Source of the DNA: Nocardioides marmoriginsengisoli
GTDB taxonomy: Bacteria > Actinomycetota > Actinomycetes > Propionibacteriales > Nocardioidaceae
Length of the DNA: 64,000 nucleotides
NCBI RefSeq assembly: GCF_003725695.1
Contig: NZ_RJSE01000003.1
Location: forward strand, 630,026 to 694,025
Direction: 5' to 3'
Both the position numbers and the translations under genes were made by a program. The first letter of the stretch is position 1. The number at the start of each line of letters is the position of its first letter. Shown here piece by piece: positions 35,195-43,677 of this stretch. A model generated the notes under the pieces. The model did no database searches, was not told the DNA's origin, and saw only the letters and a program-made list of their open reading frames with translations.

Positions 35195-35425
35195 GGCCGC
35201 CATCACCCCGCGGCGGCTGCGCCAGGACATCACCGACCCGAGCGAGGTCCCGGACAGCGCAGACAGGGCGCTGAGGAATGACCCGATCGAGAGCACCGAA
35301 CCGAACGACCCGATCGACCCGATCGACGCGAACGAGCCGATGCTGCCGATCGAGAGGATCGAGCCCTTCGAGTGGATGGACAGGATCGAGCCGTCGGACT
35401 TGTAGGAGAGGAGACTTCCTGCCAT
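35147..35425 (-). CDS. Gly/Ser/Ile-rich repeat protein
   Basis: 92 residues, of which residues 10-65 are nearly all a five- to six-residue repeat of the form GSILS / IGSIGSF, ending in a WRSRRG stretch. It looks like one of the small repetitive Ser/Gly/Ile proteins of actinobacteria, perhaps a beta-solenoid; function unknown. CACAAT seven bases before the ATG and no ribosome site suggest a leaderless mRNA. Its end overlaps the ECF42 gene by 48 bases. The complementary strand also reads as an Asp/Ile/Pro repeat, so the coding strand is not fully certain. Confidence 0.55.
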   Translation of the reverse strand: MAGSLLSYKSDGSILSIHSKGSILSIGSIGSFASIGSIGSFGSVLSIGSFLSALSALSGTSLGSVMSWRSRRGVMAASGRDCPDAGCCPGQQ

Positions 35426-35467
35426 GCGTCGATTGTGCCCCAGAGGGTGCCCCAGAACGGGGTGACC

Positions 35468-35851
35468 TCAGAGGTTCTGGTGCATGCAGAGCACGTTGCC
35501 GTGCGGGTCCCGGAACCAGGCGGCCTTCTCGCTCGCCATCACGCAGACGTGGTCGACGGTCTTGAGGTCGGGGAGGTCGTAGTCGTCGAAGGCGACACCG
35601 CGGCCCTCGAGCGCTGCGACCTCGGCCTCGATGTCGGCCACCTCGAAGCTCAGCGCGGTGCTCGGCGACGGCTCCTGGTCAGGACGGGGCAGCAACACCA
35701 GCTGGGCGCCGCTGGCCAGTCGGTAGAGCAGGCTCTGCTCGCTGTTGGTTCCTTCGTAGGGAAGGCCGAGACGGTCGGAGTAGAACTCGCGGGCGCGATC
35801 GGGATCGCTGATCGGAAGCATGACGGCGACGCTGCTACTGGTGAGGGACAT
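35468..35851 (-). CDS. VOC-family protein (glyoxalase/bleomycin-resistance fold)
   Basis: 127 residues, a single VOC unit pair. VMLPISDPDRAREFYSDRLGL at the start and WFRDPHGNVLCMHQN at the end are typical, but the metal His at the first position is missing (V-M-L-P), so it is more likely a binding protein than a metal enzyme. ATG 35851 has AAGGAG seven bases upstream. Confidence 0.85.
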   Translation of the reverse strand: MSLTSSSVAVMLPISDPDRAREFYSDRLGLPYEGTNSEQSLLYRLASGAQLVLLPRPDQEPSPSTALSFEVADIEAEVAALEGRGVAFDDYDLPDLKTVDHVCVMASEKAAWFRDPHGNVLCMHQNL

Positions 35852-35876
35852 CTCGGACTCCTTCGGTTCTCCCCTA

Positions 35877-36356
35877 CTAGGAAGCGTGCTCCTGGCTGCC
35901 GCCGGGCGCAAGACTCCCGGCCCGCTCCGGGAGCACGAACTCCTCCAGCGTCCGGCGGTGCGCCCGGTGCACCGGCCACTGCCGTCCGCCGATCTCGTCG
36001 GCGGCGCGCTGCAGGAACCGCCCCCAGGCCCGGTCGCTGACGGTCCACGGCCCGACTCCCGTCCGCGACATCAGCAGCGCGACCGAGCCGCCTCCGTCCG
36101 GGCCGCCTCCGCCCGGCCCGTCGAGGATGTTGCGGCAGAGGGTGACCAGGTCGTCGCTGCTCATGTCGTACGGCCCGTCCGGGACGTCGTCGATCGTGAT
36201 CACCGGCCCGGCCGGGCGACCCGCGGGGTCGATGAAGAGCAGCCACAGCGCCCGGAACCGGAACGGCTCCGGCTCCAGGTAGGAGTCCCAGCGTGCGGTG
36301 AGCGCGGCGTCGGAGTCGATCGGCTGCTGGTCGTAGGGCGGGCGTCGAATGCTCAT
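35877..36356 (-). CDS. Unknown protein coupled to the adenine methylase
   Basis: 159 residues. No family recognised. Visible parts: PFRFRALWLLFIDPAGRPAG and VITIDDVPD in the first half, a Gly-rich loop, then VALLMSRTG and WTVSDRAWGRFLQRAADEIG, a pattern I have seen in uncharacterised actinobacterial proteins of general distribution. Its ATG overlaps the stop of the methylase gene, so it is made together with it. It may be a chance neighbour or an accessory of the methylase. Confidence 0.75.
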   Translation of the reverse strand: MSIRRPPYDQQPIDSDAALTARWDSYLEPEPFRFRALWLLFIDPAGRPAGPVITIDDVPDGPYDMSSDDLVTLCRNILDGPGGGGPDGGGSVALLMSRTGVGPWTVSDRAWGRFLQRAADEIGGRQWPVHRAHRRTLEEFVLPERAGSLAPGGSQEHAS

Positions 36357-38386
36357 CGGAGAATCTTGGAGCGGAACGCGGCCCGCTCGCTGGCGCAATC
36401 CACAAGGGCCGACCTGATCCCGGCAGGATCGGTCATCCCGGTCAGCCCGTGGACGGCGAGCACCGCGGCATCCACCTCCGTGATCGCGCGCCTGATCCGC
36501 TCGATCGACGTGGCAGCACGGTCGGCGCCGTGCACCCGGTTGAGGACCTCGGTGACGCCGACCCCGAGCTCGTCCCGGGCGGCGGACATCGCCGCGGCCA
36601 GTTCCTCCCCGGGCCCGCGGACAGAGGCGATCGAGTCGGGGAACGGGTAGGTCCGCAGCAGCCGCGACGGGTTGTAGCGATGGCTCTGGTTCAGCCGCGA
36701 CCCCCCTTCCTCCGTCGCCCAGATCCGGTGCGGCGTCGAGGCGAGGAATCCGTAGACGGCGCGGTCGTCGGTCGGGTAGACGATCGCGCCGTTGCTGAAG
36801 ACCGGACCGGTACCGACCAGCACCGGCCAGGTGTACTTCGCGTGCTTCGAGAACGCGATCACCTCCGAGAAGCCGGCCAGCTCGTCGTACAGGCGGTCGA
36901 CGCGGTTGAGGAACGTCCACCAGCGGCCGGCGAGCTGCGGGTACTTGCCGAGCTGCCCGTCGCGCTCGGTCCGGACGGCGCGGAGCCGGCGCGCGATCGG
37001 CGGGATCGCGAGCAGGTCGTCCAGGTCCGCCCCGGCCAGGTCGAGCACGCACCGGGAACTGGAAGGTCCGGGCGTGGAGACCAGGTCGTCGCCGCTGAGG
37101 TACTCCCGGATCCAGCGTTCCGCCCGGGAGTCCTCACCGATCATCGCGGCGGCTTCGTCCCGGGTCAGCAGCAACGACTTGCCCAGGACGATCGAGGCCT
37201 GGAAGCCGTGCGGCATCCACGGCGGCGGGCCTGCTGATCGCGACGCGTCCCGCGCACGCGTCGCCGGGATCCGGTCGACCGGTACGCCGTCCAGCAACGG
37301 CCGGCCGGCCGGGATCCGGGAGAGCCACGTCAACGCGATCCGGACACCGGCGTCCGAGGGCCACGGGCGCGAGGTCTCCGCGCGGTAGCAGGCAAAGCCC
37401 TCCTCGAAGGCGCGAGCCAGGCCGAACCGGTAGTTGTCGCCGGACCAGATCGCCGCCGGCAGCACCAGCCCGATCGTCGCGGTGGAGAGCCGTCGCGCCC
37501 GAGCGAGGAAGAAGATCGCCAGGTCGGAGCGCCCGGACTCCCCGTCGAGCAGCGACCCGGCCAGGTGGTCGCGGAGCTCGCGGCCGAGCGCGCCCCGGAT
37601 GCCCTTGACCCCGAGGAACGGCGGGTTGCCGACGACGGCGTCGAACCCGGCCGGTGCCAGCGCCGCCCAGTCCACCGGCGTTCCCAGGCGATCGTCGTCC
37701 AGCAGCGCGTTCCCCACCACCAGGTGCTCGTCGAGGAACGAGAGCGGCAGGTCCGGATCGCCGACCAGCAACCAGAGCGAGAGCCGGCCGACCTCCACTG
37801 CGAGCGCATCGATGTCGGCGCCGTACAGGCAGGTCGAGACGATCTGGCGCAGCGACGGCGCACCGTCACGGCCGCCCAGGTCTCGCGCCGCCGCGAGCAG
37901 GAAGGCGCCGGAGCCCGCGGCGATGTCGGCGACCCGGAGATCGAGGATCGCCCGCGGGCCGGCGACGAGCGGGGCCAAGGCGTGCCGGACGACCTCAGCG
38001 GCCAGGTCGGGCGGGGTGTAGTGCGCACCGGCGTGCTTGCGACCGGCCGTCGCGACGACCTCCAGCCGACCGCGGTCGTCCCGACGGCAGGTGAGACCGA
38101 GCAGGCTCTCGTAGAGGCGGCCGAGGTCATCGATCTCGGCGCACGCCGGGGCGGACGGGGCCGGCAGCGCGCCGTACCGGTCCGGCGCGAACAGCAGGCT
38201 CCCCTCGTACGACGCCGGCACCGTCCCGCGCCGCTCCGCGAGATCGACGAAGGCCGCGCGCAGGAGTGCCGCCACCGCGGCCCGGAAGATCTCACCAGGA
38301 TCGACGTCGCCACCCGGAGCCCCACTAGAGATCCCGCAGTCCTCCCACGCCGCGATCAGCTCGACGATCGCCGCGGACGGTTCCAT
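36353..38386 (-). CDS. Eco57I-like N6-adenine DNA methylase
   Basis: 677 residues. SAM motif I is DIAAGSGAFLLAAA at about 154-167 after GAHYTPP (120-126), and the catalytic NPPF is at 254-257, so it is a gamma-type adenine methyltransferase. About 400 residues follow, covering the target-recognition part (CYRAETSRPW, RWWTFLNRVDRLYDELAGFSE). I see no PD-(D/E)xK nuclease motif in the first 110 residues, so it may be methylase only, or a type IIG enzyme with an unrecognised nuclease. ATG 38386 or 38398 could start it; neither has a clear ribosome site. Confidence 0.82.
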   Translation of the reverse strand: MEPSAAIVELIAAWEDCGISSGAPGGDVDPGEIFRAAVAALLRAAFVDLAERRGTVPASYEGSLLFAPDRYGALPAPSAPACAEIDDLGRLYESLLGLTCRRDDRGRLEVVATAGRKHAGAHYTPPDLAAEVVRHALAPLVAGPRAILDLRVADIAAGSGAFLLAAARDLGGRDGAPSLRQIVSTCLYGADIDALAVEVGRLSLWLLVGDPDLPLSFLDEHLVVGNALLDDDRLGTPVDWAALAPAGFDAVVGNPPFLGVKGIRGALGRELRDHLAGSLLDGESGRSDLAIFFLARARRLSTATIGLVLPAAIWSGDNYRFGLARAFEEGFACYRAETSRPWPSDAGVRIALTWLSRIPAGRPLLDGVPVDRIPATRARDASRSAGPPPWMPHGFQASIVLGKSLLLTRDEAAAMIGEDSRAERWIREYLSGDDLVSTPGPSSSRCVLDLAGADLDDLLAIPPIARRLRAVRTERDGQLGKYPQLAGRWWTFLNRVDRLYDELAGFSEVIAFSKHAKYTWPVLVGTGPVFSNGAIVYPTDDRAVYGFLASTPHRIWATEEGGSRLNQSHRYNPSRLLRTYPFPDSIASVRGPGEELAAAMSAARDELGVGVTEVLNRVHGADRAATSIERIRRAITEVDAAVLAVHGLTGMTDPAGIRSALVDCASERAAFRSKILR

Positions 38387-38464
38387 GCCCGGCAGCATAG
38401 GAGAGGTCGGCGGCATCGGAGGGCCAGGCGCATCGTGCCGTACCGCGTTGCCTAGTCTGACCCG

Positions 38465-39229
38465 GTGACTACCGACGAGCTCCAGGTCCAGCGGCGCGAC
38501 GGCGTGGTCGAGGTGGTCTTCAACCGCCCCGAGCGCCGCAACGCGTTCACCAGCGCCATGTACGCCGGGATGCGCGAGCTCTGCGACGAGCTGAGCACGG
38601 ACACCTCGACACGCGTGCTGGTCCTCCGCGGCGCCGGTGGCAAGGCGTTCGCCGCCGGCAACGAGATTTCGGACTTCCTCGACCGGGACGCGGTGGCCTA
38701 CGAGGAGAGTATCCGCGAGCTGCTGGTCGCCCTCTTCGAGCTCCCCCAGGTCACGATCGCGGCCGTCGAGGGCGTCTGCGTCGGCGGCGGCCTGGCCGTC
38801 GCCACCCACTGCGACCTCCGGATCGCCACCCCGGAGTCACGGTTCGGCTACCCGATCGCCCGGACCCTGGGCAACGCCCTGTCAGCGTCGATCGTCTACC
38901 GGTGCGCCACCGTGTTCGGCGAGTCCCTCACCCGCGAGATGCTGCTGACCTCCCGGCTGACCTCGGCCGACCGTGCCTACGCAGTCGGCGCGGTCATGGC
39001 CGTGGTCGCGGACCTCGACGCCGAGGTGAACGCCGTCGTCGACGGGCTCCTGCACGCCTCCGGAGTCACCCTGCGCGCCACCAAGGCCCAGCTGACCGCC
39101 CGCGCCACCCTGCTCGAGGCGGAGCCCGACTCCGACAAGGAACTGCTCGCCGAGGTGTACACCGGCACTGACTTCGCCGAGGGCGTCCGCGCATTCCTCG
39201 CCAAGGAGAAGCCCGCCTTCGGGAGCTGA
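38465..39229 (+). CDS. Enoyl-CoA hydratase/isomerase family protein (crotonase fold)
   Basis: 254 residues. The crotonase oxyanion segments are KAFAAGNEISDF and VCVGGGLAVATHCDLRIATPESRFGYP. The usual acidic catalytic position after the second loop is replaced here by R/Y-rich sequence (RFGYPIARTLG), so the reaction is uncertain. TAGTCT lies six bases before the GTG start, a clear leaderless arrangement. Divergent from the methylase gene. Confidence 0.87.
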   Translation: MTTDELQVQRRDGVVEVVFNRPERRNAFTSAMYAGMRELCDELSTDTSTRVLVLRGAGGKAFAAGNEISDFLDRDAVAYEESIRELLVALFELPQVTIAAVEGVCVGGGLAVATHCDLRIATPESRFGYPIARTLGNALSASIVYRCATVFGESLTREMLLTSRLTSADRAYAVGAVMAVVADLDAEVNAVVDGLLHASGVTLRATKAQLTARATLLEAEPDSDKELLAEVYTGTDFAEGVRAFLAKEKPAFGS

Positions 39230-39234
39230 CACGC

Positions 39235-40512
39235 CTAGGTCCTCCGGTGGAAGCCGACATCGCCGTTCGCCTCCTCGGTCGTCTCGTACCGGGAATCGTG
39301 AGCTCGGTGGTGGTGGAAGCTGCAGAGCAGTCGCCCGTCGGCGAGGTCCGTGGACCCGCCGGCGGACCAGGGATGTCGGTGATGGGCCTCGCACCAGGGC
39401 GCCGGGACGGTGCACCCCCGTGCCCGGCATCGGCGGTCCCGCAGGCGCATCGCCTTGCGTTGCGCTGGTGAGAACAACCGTGAGCTTCGCCCCAGGTCCA
39501 AGATCTCCGACCTTGCGCCGAGAACCACCGGGACGACCTTCGCCGTGCACGCCAACCGACGAGCCTGCGACGCACTGATCCGCTCGTCATCGGCACCGAT
39601 GACGTCCGCCGCGGCCAGCTCGCTGCGCAACGCCTCCAGCGTGACACTCACGAAGACCGTCGTCGCGTCGCCGCCGTGCAGCGGTGACCGCTGCGGGTCG
39701 ATCGCCTCGAGCAATGCGCAGAAGGCCTGCCCGCGCTTGCGGTCCGGCGAGATCCGGTCGCGCTCGACGCCGCCACTCCCCTCCCGGCCAGCGCCGGGAA
39801 CAGCGTCCTGGCGGGGCGACGTGAAGGCGTCGAGACAGGTCCGCAGCCGGTGCGCCACCACGTCCGGGACGATCGCCTCGATCCGGGTCCGTCCGTCCCC
39901 GGCCGGCCGGAACCGGAGCGACGCGACGTCCCGCGCGCGGGACTCCTCGGCCTCCAGCTCTCGCGCTTCCTGAGCCTCACCGACCTCCGGGGCGACCACG
40001 TCCAGGATCCTGCGACCCAGCACCCGCAGCTGCTTGGGGGCGAACTGACCGGCCAGCGCGATCAGGTGCTCCTCAGCACGTGCCACGATCTCCGGGTCCA
40101 GTCCCGGTGGCAGAGCGTCCAACGCGTCCGCGATCACCCGGGCCTGCCCGCGGTTCACGGCACCGTGCGCCCACGCATCCCCGACCCGCACCCAGCGCCG
40201 CACTGCCTCCCCCAGCCGCAGATCTGCCTGCCGCGGGCCCGGATCGGTCAAAGCCCGGTGCGCCAACCACGCGCCCGCATCCCGAGCCCCGTCCACGGCC
40301 GCCACATCGTCGGAGGCGGCCAGCAACCGGCACCGCAGGGACGCCATCAGGTCGTCGACCGCGGCCATCTCCAGCAGCGCCTCCGCTTTGTCCTGCGCGC
40401 TCAGGAACTCGACCGGCACGTCCGCCACGTCCTTCAGGGCCTGGGTGCAAACGGCAGCGCAGACCCGGACCGGATGGACCGACAGATCTGGATCCTGGTG
40501 ATCCATGCTCAC
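39235..40512 (-). CDS. DUF222 / HNH endonuclease family protein (13E12 type)
   Basis: 425 residues. DUF222 helical domain in the first 300, then the HNH nuclease at the end (RCRARGCTVPAPWCEAHHRHPWSAGG and LLCSFHHH), with its zinc cysteines and catalytic His. GTG 40512 is chosen because GGGAGG precedes it by five bases. A perfect LexA box (40541-40556) lies upstream, so it should be DNA-damage induced, as known for some 13E12 genes of M. tuberculosis. Biological role unknown; such genes are multi-copy in this group. Confidence 0.93.
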   Translation of the reverse strand: MSMDHQDPDLSVHPVRVCAAVCTQALKDVADVPVEFLSAQDKAEALLEMAAVDDLMASLRCRLLAASDDVAAVDGARDAGAWLAHRALTDPGPRQADLRLGEAVRRWVRVGDAWAHGAVNRGQARVIADALDALPPGLDPEIVARAEEHLIALAGQFAPKQLRVLGRRILDVVAPEVGEAQEARELEAEESRARDVASLRFRPAGDGRTRIEAIVPDVVAHRLRTCLDAFTSPRQDAVPGAGREGSGGVERDRISPDRKRGQAFCALLEAIDPQRSPLHGGDATTVFVSVTLEALRSELAAADVIGADDERISASQARRLACTAKVVPVVLGARSEILDLGRSSRLFSPAQRKAMRLRDRRCRARGCTVPAPWCEAHHRHPWSAGGSTDLADGRLLCSFHHHRAHDSRYETTEEANGDVGFHRRT

Positions 40513-40540
40513 GAGCGCCTCCCTTCGACAAGGCACCTAG

Positions 40541-40556
40541 TCGAACACACGTTCGA
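40541..40556. promoter_or_regulatory. SOS box (LexA operator)
   Basis: TCGAACACACGTTCGA: TCGAAC and GTTCGA around four bases, a perfect match to the actinobacterial LexA consensus. It lies 29 bases before the GTG of the HNH gene. Confidence 0.93.
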
Positions 40557-40635
40557 GGCACTCGCGGCGGCTCGGGCCGGACCTGTGGAGAACTCCCCTC
40601 GAAGGCACCCTGTGGACGGCGAACGAGAGGCACGC

Positions 40636-41058
40636 TCAGTGGAAGACCCGGCTGGTCACCTGCCCGACGGCGACCAGGTCTCCCCCGACGGCCCGGACCG
40701 CGACGTCGCTCTGGCTCATCGAACGAGACCGGTGCACGACCGTCGCCACCGCCTCGAGATCACCCCGGGCCGGCGCCAGGTAGGTGACCGAGAGGTGCGA
40801 AGTCGCTCCCCCGGTCGCACCGTCGCCCGCCGTGAGCCCGGACGCGGACGAGGCCGCACCGGCGATGTCGATCAAGGTCGCGATCACCCCGCCGTGGACC
40901 GTCTCCGGCACGGTCGTCAGCCCGTCGTCGTACGGCACCCGGACCCGGACCCGGTCGACCTCAGCGGCGACCACCTCGACCCCTAGGGCCTTGGCGACCG
41001 GCGAACCGGCGACGACCAGGTCGATCCAGGCCCGGGCCCCGTCGTCCAGGTCGCTCAT
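40636..41058 (-). CDS. PaaI-type hotdog thioesterase
   Basis: 140 residues, a single hotdog domain. VPETVHGGVIATLIDIAGAAS has the conserved His-Gly-Gly with Asp on the helix, and HLSVTYLAPARGD is the typical following strand. It should hydrolyse an acyl- or aryl-acyl-CoA. ATG overlaps the stop of the upstream membrane-protein gene. Confidence 0.88.
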   Translation of the reverse strand: MSDLDDGARAWIDLVVAGSPVAKALGVEVVAAEVDRVRVRVPYDDGLTTVPETVHGGVIATLIDIAGAASSASGLTAGDGATGGATSHLSVTYLAPARGDLEAVATVVHRSRSMSQSDVAVRAVGGDLVAVGQVTSRVFH

Positions 41059-41426
41059 GCTGCGACCGGGTCGCCCGTGCGCAGGCCCAGGAACTGCCAG
41101 ACCGTCAGCCCGAGTACCGCGAGTCCCTGCAGCAGCACGAACGCCACGCCGAGGTCGGTGAGGTCGACCCAGCCGCTGACCGCGACCAGGACGCTCGCGG
41201 CGACGTACACGAGGTTGAGGGCGACGACCTCGGTGACCAGTCCGCGCGAAGGACGTGCCGAGACCCAGGCGACGAAGCCGGCCCAGCCGATCATCACCAG
41301 GGCGGCGCCGACGGTGAAGCCGACCGGCATCCCGAGCTCGTCCTCGGCCGGCCCGGTCAGCACGAGCAGCAGCAGTCCGAGACCGCCGGATGCGAGGACG
41401 TCGAGTCGAAGAGCAAGGTTGAGCAT
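41055..41426 (-). CDS. Four-segment membrane protein
   Basis: 123 residues with four hydrophobic segments (about 10-26, 35-54, 65-83 and 92-112). No function can be assigned. GGAGG lies five bases before the ATG, but that ribosome site is also one arm of a palindrome (41432-41451) and could be hidden in a hairpin. Coupled to the thioesterase gene. Divergent from the XRE regulator. Confidence 0.78.
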   Translation of the reverse strand: MLNLALRLDVLASGGLGLLLLVLTGPAEDELGMPVGFTVGAALVMIGWAGFVAWVSARPSRGLVTEVVALNLVYVAASVLVAVSGWVDLTDLGVAFVLLQGLAVLGLTVWQFLGLRTGDPVAA

Positions 41427-41431
41427 CGTTA

Positions 41432-41451
41432 CCTCCAGTGAGTAGTGGAGG
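41432..41451. promoter_or_regulatory. Palindrome covering the ribosome site of the membrane-protein gene
   Basis: CCTCCA (41432-41437) and TGGAGG (41446-41451) pair around eight bases. On the minus-strand mRNA one arm is the GGAGG ribosome site of the membrane-protein gene. It could be an operator of the divergent XRE regulator or an mRNA hairpin that hides the site. Confidence 0.5.
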
Positions 41452-41536
41452 CATCAGCGTGCGGGCAGAGCGTCGGCGCGTCGATTACCTGCCAGGTCAT
41501 GGTTGGCACGACGGGCCTCGACTACCTTCGGTCGGT

Positions 41537-42346
41537 ATGACGGCCCTGCGCACCCCACCGGACACACCCGCGACCTGCGGTGACCTGCTCCGCACCTGGC
41601 GCCAGCGCCGGCACCTCAGCCAGCTGGAGCTGTCCTCGCAGGTCGACGTCTCCACCCGGCACCTCAGCTTCGTGGAGACCGGGCGGTCGAAGCCGAGCCG
41701 GGAGATGGTGCTGCACCTGGCCGACCACCTCGACGTACCGCTGCGCGACCGCAACCAGCTGCTGCTCTCCGCGGGGTTCGCGCCGGTCTTCCCGGAGAGC
41801 TCGCTGCACTCGCCGCAGATGCTGGCCGTCCGCGAGACGCTCCGCCGGCTGCTGGCCGGGCACAACCCGTACCCGGCCCTGGTCGTCGATCGCTGGTGGA
41901 ACCTGGTCGAGGCCAACGACAGCCTGCTGCTGCTGATCGGCGGCGTCGCGCCCGAGCTGCTCACGCCCCCCGTCAACGTGCTCCGGCTGAGCCTGCACCC
42001 GGACGGCATCACCCCGAACATCCTCAACCACGGCGAGTGGCGCAGCCACCTGCTCAGCCGGCTGCGCCGCCAGGTAGCCCTCACCGCGGATCACGAGCTC
42101 GCCGACCTCCTCACCGAGCTCGAGGGCTATCCCTGCGACCAAGCGGAGGAGGAGGTGCACGGGCCCGGCGAGGTCGTGGTGCCGCTGCGGCTGCGGATCG
42201 GCGACACCGACCTTGCGCTGCTCAGCACGGTCGCCACCTTCGGGACCCCGCTGGACGTGACCGTGGCCGAGCTGGTGATCGAGTCGTTCTTCCCGGCCGA
42301 CGAGGCGACCGCGGACTGGTTGCGAGCGAGCGCCGCTAGCTCCTGA
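41537..42346 (+). CDS. XRE regulator with MmyB-like ligand-binding domain
   Basis: 269 residues. Helix-turn-helix at about 15-70 (RQRRHLSQLELSSQVDVSTRHLSFVETGRS), followed by the MmyB-like PAS-type domain (PYPALVVDRWWNLVEAND) that in the family binds a fatty acid. ATG 41537 begins the family alignment; TACCTT lies eight bases upstream. It may regulate itself and the divergent membrane protein/thioesterase pair. Its end overlaps the convergent methylase gene by 11 bases. Confidence 0.9.
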   Translation: MTALRTPPDTPATCGDLLRTWRQRRHLSQLELSSQVDVSTRHLSFVETGRSKPSREMVLHLADHLDVPLRDRNQLLLSAGFAPVFPESSLHSPQMLAVRETLRRLLAGHNPYPALVVDRWWNLVEANDSLLLLIGGVAPELLTPPVNVLRLSLHPDGITPNILNHGEWRSHLLSRLRRQVALTADHELADLLTELEGYPCDQAEEEVHGPGEVVVPLRLRIGDTDLALLSTVATFGTPLDVTVAELVIESFFPADEATADWLRASAASS

Positions 42347-43670
42347 CCCGCAGCGCCTTGAACCCGACGTCGCCCGCGAACCCGTCGGCACGCAGGGCAG
42401 CCCCGGCCCGCCGTACCCGCTCGCGTCCGATCGCGTCGATCGTCGCGAACCCCTCCTCGGCCGCGGCCGAGGTCGACGCGCACTCCTCGTCGAGCTGCAC
42501 CATCACGAAGCGCCGCCCTCCCCCGTCCCGGTGGTTGCGCGCCAGTACGGCGTGCGCCGTGGTCGCCGAGCCGGCGAAGAAGTCCAGCACCAGGTCGTCC
42601 CCCGAGGTGCAGGCACCGATCAGCAGCTCCAGCAGTGCGACCGGCTTGGGCGTCTCGAAGGCGCGCCGCAGGCCGAGCTCCTCCAGGTCCGTCTGCGCGG
42701 TGGCGGTGGACGGTCCGATCACCAGGTCCTTGAGCGTCATCCCGTCGACGTCGCGGATCTTGGTCCGCACCCGGAAGGTCTCGCCGGTCACCTCGAACTC
42801 GAGCTCGTCGTGCTCGGCGAGGATCTTCGCCCGGCTCCACCGCCAGGCGTGCCAGGCGAGCCCCGGCCGCGCGTTGGGGTGCGGCATCGCCACCAGGAAG
42901 CCCGGGTACGTCGTCTCGTCGTCCAGGTCGGTGATCCGCACCTCGGCGGTCGACGGGTTGTAGTGGATCCGGAACACCATCGACGGCGCCGTCCGGTCGT
43001 TGAACTTCGAGTTGGTGTTGTAGAGCTCGTTCTTGGTGACGTACGGACCCTTCGCGTCCTCCTTCACCTCGTACGCCGGCCCCTTGTAGACGGCGGGCAT
43101 CAGCGCCTTGAGCTCGGCGGCGGACCCCCGGAACGCACCGATCCGCTTCCGGTCGCGGGCGAAGCAGAGGATGTACTCGTGGGTGCCGGCCGGCCCGCCG
43201 TCACCGAGCTGGCGGCCCTTGAGGTTGCTCACCCAGACGATCGTCGCGACCACGTTCTCCTCGCCGAAGACCTCGGCCAGCAGGATCTGGAGCTGGGCGA
43301 CCTGGTTGCCGTCGATGCTGACGAAGCCGACGCCGTCCTCGCGGAGCAGGTCGCGGGCGAGCAGCAGCCGCGGGTACATCATGCTCAGCCAGGCCGCGTG
43401 CCCGGCGAACTTGTCGGCGTAGATGAACTCACTGCCGGTGTTGTACGGCGGGTCGACGTAGATCAGCTTGACCTGTCCGGCGTGCGAGGTCCGCAGCAGC
43501 TTGAGGGCCTCCAGGTTGTCCCCGGCGATGAACAGGTTGGCGGTGCTCCGCGGGTCGACCGACTCTCCGGCGAGGGCCTGCAGCGTCGCCGTGGTCGGCT
43601 CCTCGGCCGACGCCGCGGCGGCGCGCTTGCCGGGCCAGGTCAGGCCGTAGACCTCCGGCTGATCGGTCAT
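42336..43670 (-). CDS. Site-specific DNA methyltransferase, type III Mod-like (beta class)
   Basis: 444 residues. Catalytic DPPYNTG is at 73-79 and SAM motif I DFFAGSATT at 363-371, the order of a beta-class adenine methyltransferase such as type III Mod subunits. There is no Res helicase-nuclease gene beside it, so it is an orphan, or its partner is elsewhere. It is shorter than most Mod proteins. It begins seven bases after the HMG-CoA reductase stop, so both are probably on one transcript, an odd pairing. Confidence 0.88.
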   Translation of the reverse strand: MTDQPEVYGLTWPGKRAAAASAEEPTTATLQALAGESVDPRSTANLFIAGDNLEALKLLRTSHAGQVKLIYVDPPYNTGSEFIYADKFAGHAAWLSMMYPRLLLARDLLREDGVGFVSIDGNQVAQLQILLAEVFGEENVVATIVWVSNLKGRQLGDGGPAGTHEYILCFARDRKRIGAFRGSAAELKALMPAVYKGPAYEVKEDAKGPYVTKNELYNTNSKFNDRTAPSMVFRIHYNPSTAEVRITDLDDETTYPGFLVAMPHPNARPGLAWHAWRWSRAKILAEHDELEFEVTGETFRVRTKIRDVDGMTLKDLVIGPSTATAQTDLEELGLRRAFETPKPVALLELLIGACTSGDDLVLDFFAGSATTAHAVLARNHRDGGGRRFVMVQLDEECASTSAAAEEGFATIDAIGRERVRRAGAALRADGFAGDVGFKALRVRS

Positions 43671-43677
43671 CGGAGCC

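Noticed and set aside
39235-40512. DUF222/HNH gene as a transposase or insertion sequence
   Set aside because: No terminal inverted repeats or target duplications are seen; the family is a chromosomal nuclease-like group.
36353-43670. One large restriction or BREX/DISARM-like defence island joining the two methylases
   Set aside because: The methylases lie 4 kb apart with unrelated metabolic genes between them, and no helicase-nuclease, PglZ or Drm-type gene is present.
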